Part shown: positions 44,204 through 53,200 of the stretch, piece after piece
Numbering within the stretch: the first letter of the stretch is position 1
Layout of the letters: each line of letters starts with the position of its first letter
Assembly (NCBI GenBank): GCA_016786725.1
Contig: JAEUVU010000004.1
Span: 62,001 to 126,000 of the forward strand
Direction: 5' to 3'
DNA length: 64,000 bases
Origin: Ferruginibacter sp.
GTDB lineage: Bacteria > Bacteroidota > Bacteroidia > Chitinophagales > Chitinophagaceae
Made by a program: the position numbers and the translations under genes
Notes under the pieces: model-generated
What the model was told of the DNA's origin: nothing
Databases searched by the model: none
What the model saw: the letters and a program-made list of their open reading frames with translations, nothing else

Positions 44204-45472
44204 ATGAATAAAAAAAGACTTGTAGTAATTGGAGGCGGAGCTGCAGGCTTTTTTTGTGCAGTAAATGCTGCAAGGCTGAATCCTCAACTGGAAGTCATCA
44301 TACTTGAAAGATCGAACAAACTCCTCAGCAAGGTAAAAGTAAGCGGGGGAGGCCGTTGTAATGTAACCCACGCCTGTTACAGCATTACAGAGATGATAAA
44401 AAAATATCCAAGAGGATCTGCATTCTTAAAAAAAGCTTTTCATCATTTTTTTACAAACGATACCATTGCCTGGTTTAGAGAAAGAGGTGTGAGTTTAAAA
44501 GCAGAAGCAGATGGAAGAATGTTCCCGGTTACAGACAGTTCTCAAACCATAATTGATTGCTTGATGAAAGAGGCAAATAAATACAAGGTTGAGATCAGGA
44601 TGAATAGAGATGTGAGGCAGCTAGCAGTAAAACAGTTTACAGTGGGCAGTGGACAGCCGGCAAATGCAAAACGATTTGAACTTCTTTTTGCAGATAACAG
44701 TACTTTACAAGCCGATTTTATTTGTATCGCAAGCGGGGGCTATCCAAAACTTTTACAGTATGGCTGGATGAAAAATTCTGATCATGCAGTTGAAGAGCCG
44801 GTACCATCTTTGTTTACTTTTAATATGCCGGGCAATTCCATCACGGCATTAATGGGTGTTGCGGTTGAAAAAGCATCGGTTAAAATTGTAGGTTTAAAAC
44901 TTTCAGAAAATGGTCCGTTGCTTATCACACACTGGGGTATGAGCGGCCCTGCTGTATTAAAGCTTTCAGCCTGGGGTGCAAGAGAACTGGCAAAAGCAAA
45001 TTATTCATTTTCAATTCTGGTAAACTGGGTGCCGGAATTTAATGAAAACAGCCTGCGGGATAAAATGCAGCAACTGAGGTTTGAACTGGCAACTCAAAAA
45101 ATAATTAACCGAAATCCTTTTGCATTGCCCAACCGGCTATGGGAATATCTACTTGTTCAATCGGGAATTAATGCTGATCTGCGCTGGGCCGATCTTCCTG
45201 CTAAAGAACAGAATAAACTCATTAAAAATTTATGTGCACAGGAATTTGCAGTAAAAGGCAAAACCACTTTTAAAGAAGAATTTGTTACTGCCGGAGGTAT
45301 TGAATTAAATGAAATTGATTTTAATACCATGCAAAGTAAAAAACACCAGGGTTTATTTTTTGCCGGTGAAGTAATTAACGTGGATGGCGTTACCGGCGGG
45401 TATAATTTTCAAAACGCCTGGACTACGGGGTGGATAGCGGCGAAAGCAATTGCAACGTTTGAAAACGTTTAA
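44204..45472 (+). CDS. NAD(P)/FAD-dependent oxidoreductase, HI0933/BaiN family
   Basis: 422 residues from the ATG at 44204 (the frame continues to a TTG at 44171). Rossmann motif RLVVIGGGAAGFFCAVNAAR, SGGGRCNVTH (family signature), IASGGYPK, and the C-terminal GLFFAGEVINVDGVTGGYNFQNAW. Flavoproteins of this family have mostly unknown substrates; BaiN acts in bile acid dehydroxylation, which is not implied here. A stretch around residues 140-155 (VKQFTVGSGQPANAK) is unusually placed before a beta-strand and its DNA resembles repetitive intergenic wording. Confidence 0.9.
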   Translation: MNKKRLVVIGGGAAGFFCAVNAARLNPQLEVIILERSNKLLSKVKVSGGGRCNVTHACYSITEMIKKYPRGSAFLKKAFHHFFTNDTIAWFRERGVSLKAEADGRMFPVTDSSQTIIDCLMKEANKYKVEIRMNRDVRQLAVKQFTVGSGQPANAKRFELLFADNSTLQADFICIASGGYPKLLQYGWMKNSDHAVEEPVPSLFTFNMPGNSITALMGVAVEKASVKIVGLKLSENGPLLITHWGMSGPAVLKLSAWGARELAKANYSFSILVNWVPEFNENSLRDKMQQLRFELATQKIINRNPFALPNRLWEYLLVQSGINADLRWADLPAKEQNKLIKNLCAQEFAVKGKTTFKEEFVTAGGIELNEIDFNTMQSKKHQGLFFAGEVINVDGVTGGYNFQNAWTTGWIAAKAIATFENV

Positions 45473-45553
45473 ATCGTTTAAAGGTTTAAGCCGTTTAAAG
45501 GTTCAATAAGTTAAAACAACCTTTAAACCTTTAAACCTTCAGCCCTTAAACGA
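45473..45553. repeat. TTTAAAGG / CCTTTAAA opposing-word element
   Basis: Several TTTAAAGGTT words followed by AACCTTTAAACCTTTAAACC; self-complementary as a whole. Related to the rplF-rplR spacer. Confidence 0.6.
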
Positions 45554-45562
45554 ATTTTCTTT

Positions 45563-45570
45563 TACTTTTG
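45563..45570 (+). promoter_or_regulatory. Possible -7 box of the permease gene
   Basis: TACTTTTG, 15 nt before the start codon; no good -33 box is visible. Confidence 0.35.
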
Positions 45571-45585
45571 CTTCTCATTCATGGT

Positions 45586-46680
45586 ATGAAAAAAATTGAC
45601 CGCTATATACTGCTAAAATATCTTACTACATTTTTTTTCTGCCTCATATTGTTTACCGCTATTGTAGTTGTTGTTGACATCAGTGAAAAAACAGACAACT
45701 TTGTAAAATCCAAACTGCCTGTTTCCCGTATCATAACAGATTATTATTTTGGTTTCATACCCCGTATTGATGCCATGCTCTTCCCCTTATTTGTTTTTAT
45801 TTCTGTTATCTTTTTTACCAGTAAAATGGCCGGCAGGTCAGAGATCATCGCTATCCTCAGCAGTGGTGTAAGCTTCAGGAGGATGTTGATGCCGTTTGTT
45901 GCAGGCGGCATCCTTTTATCTGTTGTTTTGTGGATGGGTTATCAGTATATAGTACCCAAGGCAAATTTTAAGTGGGCAGCTTTTGAAGCAAGATACATAG
46001 ATGGCCCCCGGGCGCCGGATGCCAACAATTCAAACTACAAGCAGAAGCTGTATTTTAAAATGGATTCCTTTACTTATGTTGGTATCAGATCTTATGATAC
46101 GATGCTGAAATCGGGTAATGGCTTTTTTGTACAGCGCTTCAAAAAAAATAAACTGGAGTACAACCTGAGGGCTGAACTGTTTAACTGGGATACCACACAA
46201 AAAAAATGGAAGCTGCTGAATGTTGCTGAACGCAGGTTAGACAGCATTTCTGAACGGTTTACCAGGGCGCCCGAAATGTTCGTAAACTATAATTTTAAAC
46301 CAAGGGACCTCAGGAAAGATGAATTTCTGAAAGACCAGATGCCCACACCTGAACTTGACGACTTTATTAAGCTTGAAAGGCTGCGTGGTTCCGAATCGCT
46401 GAATATGCTGCTGGTTGAACGGTACAACCGGGATGCAATACCTGCTTCGGTGCTGATACTTACCATAATCGGCGCTGTACTTGCATCCCGTAAAATAAGA
46501 GGAGGAAGCGGCCTCCACCTGGCAATTGGTGTAATCATCAGTGTGCTTTACATTTTATTCAGCCGGTTCTCCATTGTGTTTGCCACCAAAGGAAATTTTA
46601 CTCCATTTCTTGCCGCCTGGACACCCAATATTATCTTCGGCATACTGGCATTTTACCTCTACAAAAAAGCGCCTAAGTAA
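45586..46680 (+). CDS. LptF/LptG-family permease
   Basis: 364 residues from the ATG at 45586 (MKKIDRYILLKYLTTFFFC). Three N-terminal membrane helices, a periplasmic beta-jellyroll region (about 125-265; YKQKLYFKMDSFTYVGI), then three C-terminal helices (IPASVLILTIIGAVLASRK, HLAIGVIISVLYILFSRF). AGRSEIIAILSSGVSFRRML is the cytosolic coupling helix to LptB. The Lpt system carries lipopolysaccharide from inner to outer membrane. No other lpt gene is adjacent, as is common in Bacteroidota. Confidence 0.93.
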   Translation: MKKIDRYILLKYLTTFFFCLILFTAIVVVVDISEKTDNFVKSKLPVSRIITDYYFGFIPRIDAMLFPLFVFISVIFFTSKMAGRSEIIAILSSGVSFRRMLMPFVAGGILLSVVLWMGYQYIVPKANFKWAAFEARYIDGPRAPDANNSNYKQKLYFKMDSFTYVGIRSYDTMLKSGNGFFVQRFKKNKLEYNLRAELFNWDTTQKKWKLLNVAERRLDSISERFTRAPEMFVNYNFKPRDLRKDEFLKDQMPTPELDDFIKLERLRGSESLNMLLVERYNRDAIPASVLILTIIGAVLASRKIRGGSGLHLAIGVIISVLYILFSRFSIVFATKGNFTPFLAAWTPNIIFGILAFYLYKKAPK

Positions 46681-46855
46681 AAGCCTTTTTAAATCCGAAC
46701 TTTCTGCCAAAACTTTTGTTTTAAACGCAGCGGCATCGTAATTTTAAGCCTCCTTAAAGCCAGATTGCCTTACGATTTTGTTTGAGGATTTAGCAGAAAC
46801 GCAGCAACCGGATTTTACCAGGTTGAAATTTCATTAATCAGTAATAAATTATTTT

Positions 46856-48181
46856 ATGGGTATTATTAAAGACAGGTTTAAAGAGCAGGCAGATATAGTT
46901 TCAGCAGAGATCAAGAACCTGATAAAAGAACATGGAGAAAAAGTAATTGGCGAAGTAACTTTAAGCCAGATATACCAGGGTATGCGTGGAATTACAGCCC
47001 TTGTATCTGAAACATCTTTGCTTGATGCACAGGATGGGATCCGTTTTCGTGGTTATTCAATCCCTGAGTTAAGAGAGAAATTGCCCAAAGCACACGGTGG
47101 CAGCGAGCCCCTGCCTGAAGGATTATTTTATCTCATGCTGGTAGGCAAATTACCTTCTGATGAAGATGCCCATCACCTCAGCAGCGTTTGGCAGCGGCGC
47201 AGCCATGTGCCTAATCATGTATTTGCTACCATTGAAGCATTGCCTGTAAGTACCCACCCGATGACACAATTTGTGGTGGCCATTATGAGCCTGCAAACAG
47301 AAAGCCAGTTTGCAAAGCGGTATGCCAAAGGCATGAGCAAAAAAGATTACTGGGATGCCGTTTTTGATGATACGATGGACCTGATAGCAAGACTGCCACG
47401 TATTGCAGCTTACATCTATCGCCGTAAGTATAAAAATGGTGAGCATATTCAACCGAATGGTTTACTAGACTGGGCCGGTAATTTTGCCCATATGATGGGA
47501 TATGAAGAAGAAGGGTTTCAGGAACTGATGCGTTTGTATATGACTATACATGCAGATCATGAAGGAGGTAATGTTTCTGCACACACCACACATTTGGTTG
47601 GTTCTGCATTAAGCGATCCGTATTTGTGTTTTGCAGCGGGAATGAATGGGCTGGCCGGGCCCTTGCACGGTTTGGCAAATCAGGAAGTGATAAAATGGAT
47701 TTATGAAATGAGGGAAGAAATAGGAACTGATGCGCCATCAAAAGAGCAGATTGAAGAATACGTTAAAAAAACTTTAAGCGAAGGAAAAGTAGTGCCTGGT
47801 TACGGCCATGCAGTGCTGCGGCAAACAGATCCACGCTTTACCGCACAAATGGAATTTGGCAAAAAGCATATGCCTGATGACCCATTGGTACAAACCGTTT
47901 GGAACATTTATGAAGCGGTGCCGCCGGTTTTAGGTTCCATAGCAAAAATTAAAAACCCATGGCCCAATGTTGATGCCCATAGTGGCGCTTTACTGGTGCA
48001 TTATGGTATGGTAGAATATGAATTTTACACGGTTTTATTTGGCGTGTCAAGGGCATTGGGCGTGCTGGCAAGCCTTTGCTGGGACAGGGCCCTGGGCTTT
48101 CCGCTGGAAAGGCCCAAATCGGTAACAACCACATTGGTAAAATCATGGCTGGAGGGCAAAGAAGAAATTTGGGGAGATTAA
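46856..48181 (+). CDS. gltA: Citrate synthase, eukaryotic (mitochondrial) type
   Basis: 441 residues. It catalyses acetyl-CoA plus oxaloacetate to citrate. Catalytic residues are H271 (GPLHGLANQEV), H318 (GYGHAVLR) and D373 (VDAHSGALL). The block DHEGGNVSAHTTHLVGSALS is nearly that of mitochondrial citrate synthase, unlike the E. coli type. Stands alone between the permease and a TPR gene; a terminator follows. Confidence 0.96.
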   Translation: MGIIKDRFKEQADIVSAEIKNLIKEHGEKVIGEVTLSQIYQGMRGITALVSETSLLDAQDGIRFRGYSIPELREKLPKAHGGSEPLPEGLFYLMLVGKLPSDEDAHHLSSVWQRRSHVPNHVFATIEALPVSTHPMTQFVVAIMSLQTESQFAKRYAKGMSKKDYWDAVFDDTMDLIARLPRIAAYIYRRKYKNGEHIQPNGLLDWAGNFAHMMGYEEEGFQELMRLYMTIHADHEGGNVSAHTTHLVGSALSDPYLCFAAGMNGLAGPLHGLANQEVIKWIYEMREEIGTDAPSKEQIEEYVKKTLSEGKVVPGYGHAVLRQTDPRFTAQMEFGKKHMPDDPLVQTVWNIYEAVPPVLGSIAKIKNPWPNVDAHSGALLVHYGMVEYEFYTVLFGVSRALGVLASLCWDRALGFPLERPKSVTTTLVKSWLEGKEEIWGD

Positions 48182-48205
48182 ACTTTTACCGGATATTTGT
48201 AACCA

Positions 48206-48231
48206 AACCGGAATATTATTCCGGTTTTTTT
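48206..48231 (+). terminator. Terminator after citrate synthase gene
   Basis: AACCGGAAT / ATTCCGGTT stem followed by T7. Confidence 0.85.
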
Positions 48232-48256
48232 AATCAGTTTTTGAAAATCAATCAGC

Positions 48257-49012
48257 ATGAAAAAATTAATCTCCTTATCCCTGGCTTCATTTTTAGCTTT
48301 TAATTGTTTTGCTCAGGGGAATAAGACTGCACCGGCTTCTGCCAGCCAGCATGTTAAAGTATTTAAGCAGGCGGTGGGCAGCGGGGATGTTGCAACTGCA
48401 ATTACCGCCCTTAGTTATTATGTAGCCGACCAGGGAGCAAATTCTGTTTATGAAGATACTTTGGCCATGCTTTACCTGCAAATGAATTCTTATGGTCAAT
48501 GCTATTATTGGGCAGATAAGAGACTTAAAGTAAAACCCGATGACCTGGCCTTAATAGAAATGAAAGCCATTTGCCTGGAAAAAATGAACCAGCCAAAGGA
48601 ATCAATTGCGCTTTATGAAAAACTGTATGCCAGAACAAAAAGCCCTTATCATGCTTATACTTTGATGGAACTGCAATATGCCATCAAGCGGCTGCAGGAA
48701 TGCCTTGCAACAGCAGCAAGTACAGAAAGGCTTGAGTTTAAACCCGATTTTGTTATGACCTACAATGCAGGTGAACAGATGGGCCGTACTTACCTGAAAG
48801 CAGGCATTTACAATATAACAGGGCTTGCTTTATACGACCTTGATAAAAAGGCCGATGCAAAACTGTATTTTGAAAAAGCACTGGCGCTCGACAGTAACTT
48901 TGTTTTGGCAAAGCAAAACCTGGAAGCAATGAAGGCGATTGCATCAGGTGCTAATAAAGCAAATCCGGCAGGTAATAACAATCCTGTTTCTCCTGCCAAT
49001 AAAAACGATTAA
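48257..49012 (+). CDS. Secreted TPR-like protein
   Basis: 251 residues. Signal peptide (to about residue 20, FNCFAQ), then helical repeats with TPR spacing: MNSYGQCYYWADKRLKVKPDD, ALIEMKAICLEKMNQPKESIALYEKLY and GLALYDLDKKADAKLYFEKALALDSNF. The tail is Asn/Pro/Ala-rich. TPR proteins serve as scaffolds; no partner can be named. It ends 50 nt before the tRNA-Ala gene. Confidence 0.85.
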   Translation: MKKLISLSLASFLAFNCFAQGNKTAPASASQHVKVFKQAVGSGDVATAITALSYYVADQGANSVYEDTLAMLYLQMNSYGQCYYWADKRLKVKPDDLALIEMKAICLEKMNQPKESIALYEKLYARTKSPYHAYTLMELQYAIKRLQECLATAASTERLEFKPDFVMTYNAGEQMGRTYLKAGIYNITGLALYDLDKKADAKLYFEKALALDSNFVLAKQNLEAMKAIASGANKANPAGNNNPVSPANKND

Positions 49013-49020
49013 AATTTCAT

Positions 49021-49051
49021 TTTGAATCAGCGGTTGTTGCCTGTATATTTG
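49021..49051 (+). promoter_or_regulatory. Promoter of tRNA-Ala
   Basis: TTTG, exactly 19 nt, TATATTTG; the tRNA begins 12 nt later. Confidence 0.85.
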
Positions 49052-49062
49052 CAATCCGTTTT

Positions 49063-49136
<74 letters not shown>

Positions 49137-49143
49137 CAAAATT

Positions 49144-49169
49144 AATCCTGCAAGTGCAGGATTTTTTTT
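49144..49169 (+). terminator. Terminator after tRNA-Ala
   Basis: AATCCTGCA / TGCAGGATT stem with T8. Confidence 0.85.
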
Positions 49170-49182
49170 GCAATTATGTGTG

Positions 49183-50223
49183 CTAAAACTTAGGGCACCT
49201 TACCGCCTCTCTCGTACTGTTATCTTTATTATTAAAATTCTGATAACCCAAAGCTACTTCAAATCCTCCGCGGCCATAGCTGGCATTTCTTAATTGAGAT
49301 GTATTGACATCATAGCTGAATGACAGGGCAAGATGCCCAATATCAAGCTTGGCAACCGGTATCAGGGCATCTTTCAAACGCAGCATGCTGCCGATATGTA
49401 AAACATATCTTGGGTCTTCAGGATCACCAAGGCGGTAGCTGTACAAAAATCCTGCAACGGTTTCCTGGTAAGTATCCTGCTTACTGTAATCGCCGTAAAT
49501 AGTAAAATATGATTCCTCACTCACATTCATTCTTAACCCTGCAGAGCCAACCCATTTCGGTTTCATTTCCAGGTCAATATTTCCGTAAAAAGAAACTTTA
49601 TTTGATTTGTTGAAATGATGATATGCCAGACCAACATAAATATTATTATTCTCGTTTTCGCCTATCTGTGTATTAAAACTCATGCCTACACTTGCATCTA
49701 AATATGAGTAAGATGTTTTGCTGAAATTTTCTCCATTGTTCAGGTTCGGGTCATATTCCATTCCGTTGTACTGACTGTTGGTGGTCATTTTGCTCTGGTC
49801 AATCCTTCTTTGTACAAGCCCACCCATAAAGCCAAGCGACAAATACATGTTCCTGTCTGTGCTTAATGATTTCTGGTAGTTTAGTACCGGTAATAAATGT
49901 GTTGATGTGAGTGCAATGGTGCCGGCCCTGTCGTACAGGATTTGTCCGCCGATGGTTAAAAAATCATCACCACGGCCAATAGGCTTTTTAAATTCAACAT
50001 TGAACGAGCCGGTACGATAAGCATCAGTAATATTATTCCACTGGCTGCGGTAAACCATTTGTGCCCTTACATCTCCTTTAAAAATACCGGCAAGCGACGG
50101 GTTCCTTAATAAAGGCGTTTCAAAAAATTGTGAGAAATGTATATCCTGCGCTGTTGCAGATGCAATGCACAGCAGCACTGGCAATGCTGTTTGAAAAATA
50201 CGGTATTTTAAAATTGTTTTCAT
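49183..50223 (-). CDS. PorP/SprF-family type IX secretion membrane protein
   Basis: 346 residues. Signal peptide (to about residue 25, SATAQ), then DIHFSQFFETPLLRNPSLAGIFKGDVRAQMVYRSQW, the typical PorP/SprF N-terminus, followed by alternating strands of an outer-membrane barrel and GGFEVALGYQN near the end. Members pair with secreted proteins bearing a type-B (gliding-motility) C-terminal domain, and the gene upstream on this strand encodes exactly such a protein, 57 nt away. Inference: it serves the surface display of that protein. Confidence 0.93.
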   Translation of the reverse strand: MKTILKYRIFQTALPVLLCIASATAQDIHFSQFFETPLLRNPSLAGIFKGDVRAQMVYRSQWNNITDAYRTGSFNVEFKKPIGRGDDFLTIGGQILYDRAGTIALTSTHLLPVLNYQKSLSTDRNMYLSLGFMGGLVQRRIDQSKMTTNSQYNGMEYDPNLNNGENFSKTSYSYLDASVGMSFNTQIGENENNNIYVGLAYHHFNKSNKVSFYGNIDLEMKPKWVGSAGLRMNVSEESYFTIYGDYSKQDTYQETVAGFLYSYRLGDPEDPRYVLHIGSMLRLKDALIPVAKLDIGHLALSFSYDVNTSQLRNASYGRGGFEVALGYQNFNNKDNSTREAVRCPKF

Positions 50224-50280
50224 GTGGTACGGATTTTACAACCCCGTCAGCAGTTGAAAGCCCTGACTGCAGTTGTGGTG

Positions 50281-53200
50281 TTATCTCAACAATGCAACGT
50301 TTCCATTTAGTATCATTGATGTATTGTTATCACACATAACTTCTGCTGTATAAACAAAAACATCGGTGTTTACTTTTTTGCCTTTTACAGTGCCGTCCCA
50401 ACCTGCAGTTGGATCGTTGGGAGAGAAATTAACTTTCTCAAAAACCACTTCGCCCCAGCGGTTGAAAATGCGCAATAATTTTATAGTAAATATGCCCGAA
50501 CCCCTCGGATAAAAAATGTCATTGGTGCCGCTGCCGTTTGGCGAAAAAGTATTGGGTATAAAAATATTGGCTCCATCGCAGAGCACATACACCATCACTT
50601 TGTCGGTTGTTTTACACCCGCCCGGGTTTCTTGCCTCAACAGTGTATTCGGTTGTAGCTTTTGGCTGCACGGTTACCGAAGGAGAATTGCTGTATAAAAT
50701 CCCCGGTGCTGTTAACCAGTAAGTATGGGTAACATCCGGCGAAATGGTTGGTGTAATGGTTATTGGCGCTGCACCGTTTTTCATGGTAATATCTTTTCCT
50801 GCATCTATCTGCGGAATTGGATACACCCTTATAGTTGTATAACCGGTATCTTTAAAACATCCGTAAGCATCACTGCCAATTACACGGTAGGTTGTGGTTG
50901 TTCTTGGCGTAGCAATTGGCAAGGCAGATGTAATATTATTCAATCCGGATGAAGGAGACCATTCATAACTGTTCGCCCCTGATGCAAATAATCTTACCGA
51001 ATTACCTACACAGATAGTATCATCTTTTTTGTTGTCCATTACAAAGGGTTGTATCACTGTTATGTTCAGCGAATCAATATTGCTGCAGCCATGCACTGAT
51101 GAACCGGTAACAATATATTTTTGATTGAAATCCGGCGATGCATTTGGATTGGCGCAATTGGTACAACTCAAACCTACAGAAGGGCTCCACACATAAGTAG
51201 CGCCGCCATTGGGATTGAGTTGTGCAGGAGTGCCCCGGCATATCTGTACATTGGGCCCGGCATCAATTACGGGTATTGCATACACTTCAAAACTCTTGTT
51301 CACTGTGTCTTTACAACCGCTGCTGTTGGTAGCTATCAGTTCAACATTGTACACCTGTGCGGTTGTATAGGTTTGTGGTGCTGTTGTCTGCAGGTTGGAG
51401 GTATTTCCATTTCCTAATGTCCAGCTCCAGCTCATGGCTGATGTATCTGCCACACTTAAGAATGCACTGAAACCGGCTGTTACGGGTGTGCATCCATCTG
51501 GTGCATTTGTAAAATCAGCCTGCGGAGAAGCTACAATTTTTACCGGTACCGGTAAAACCATGGTATCCCTGCAGCCACGATTGGTGGTTACAATCAGTTG
51601 TGGAAAATATTGACCGGGCGCTGCATAAAAATGCGAAGGGTTTTGTAAAGTAGATGTTCCGCCATCCCCAAATTCCCAGGCATATGTTGATGAAATATCA
51701 TTGATGATGGAAGAATCCGAAAATTGTATATCGCCGAGATTACAGCGTGGCAACCCGTCAAAACCAAAATTTGTTTTTACACCATATACATTAATGGTAT
51801 CAACTCCTTCAACCGGAACCTGGCAGCCACCTGCATCTACCAATATCATTTTGGGCAGATAGGCGCCGGGCAAAGTATAAGTATATGATATGGTTGAATC
51901 AGTTGTATTAATAATTGAACCGTCATTAAAATCCCAAACGTATGCAGGATGATCCGGAGATACTGCGGTAAAGTTTACGGTAAGCGGGCTACAGCCGTTT
52001 AACGGGGCGTAACTGAATGTACCTACAGGGCCTCTTACAATAATTTGCTGCACGGCCGAATCATAACAATTATTACCAGGCCCTGTTACAAATATTTTAG
52101 CAAGATAAACACCGGGTGTGTTATAAATATGTATTGGGTTGGCCGAATTAGATGTGCTGCCATCGCCAAAATCCCAGGTTACGTCAACACCATTAAGTGA
52201 TGTATTGGTAAAAGTGGCAATCAATGGCGGGCAGGTGCTCAAAGTATCAGAAACTGTAAAACCGGCATGAGGCTGTGCCACATGAATTACCTGGTTTACC
52301 GAATCCTTGCAGCCATACTGATCGGTGATGATGAGCAATACTGTATAATTTCCTTCGGTTGCATAATTATGTACCGGGTCGGCAATGGTATCTGTAACCC
52401 CATCTCCAAAATCCCACAGGTAAGTAAGATTCGGCCCTGTAGATGCATTGGTAAAACTGATGTCAATACCTGGACACACAAGTGTATCTGATTGCGTGAA
52501 TGATGCCACAGGGTTTGAAATAACGATATTGTTTATATTGGTAGTACTGTCTGAACAGCCGATGGCATCAATGGTTTTTAAAGTAACATTGTAAGACCCC
52601 GGCGTTGCATAAAAATGTGTGAAAGGCGGTGCACTAAAGGTTTGAGTATTGCCATCACCAAAATCCCACACCCAGGTTGTTATAGGATGCAGGCCATCAT
52701 CAGTTGAATTATCAGTAAAAGTAAAACTGTTGTTTGAGCAGCTGCCGCCATTGGGAATGGTAAAGGCTGCAACCGGCCCGTTCACACGTATGTACTGAAC
52801 CTTTTCGAGCGTGTCTTTACAGCCCGATATATCTGTAATGATGAGCCGCACTGTATAATATCCGGAATTTACGTAGGTATGTGTTCTTACAGCGCCGGTA
52901 TCAGTTGTACCGTCCCCAAAATCCCATTCATAACTGCTGATGGTACCGGGTGTGTTGCCAATAGCGCTGAATGTTGTAGAGCTGTTGCGGCAGATCTCTG
53001 TTGCAGAAGCATTGAAATTTGCAACCTCTTCCACAATCCTTATGGTACGTGTATAAGTATCATCGCAGCCTGTGAGGTGATTGATAACAGTAAGCTGGAT
53101 GGTATAGGTTCCTACACCAGGAAATGTATGCACATTATGTTGTGTGACAGAAGTATTGCCATCGCCGAAATCCCAATGCCATTCATCAGGCCCAATTGAA

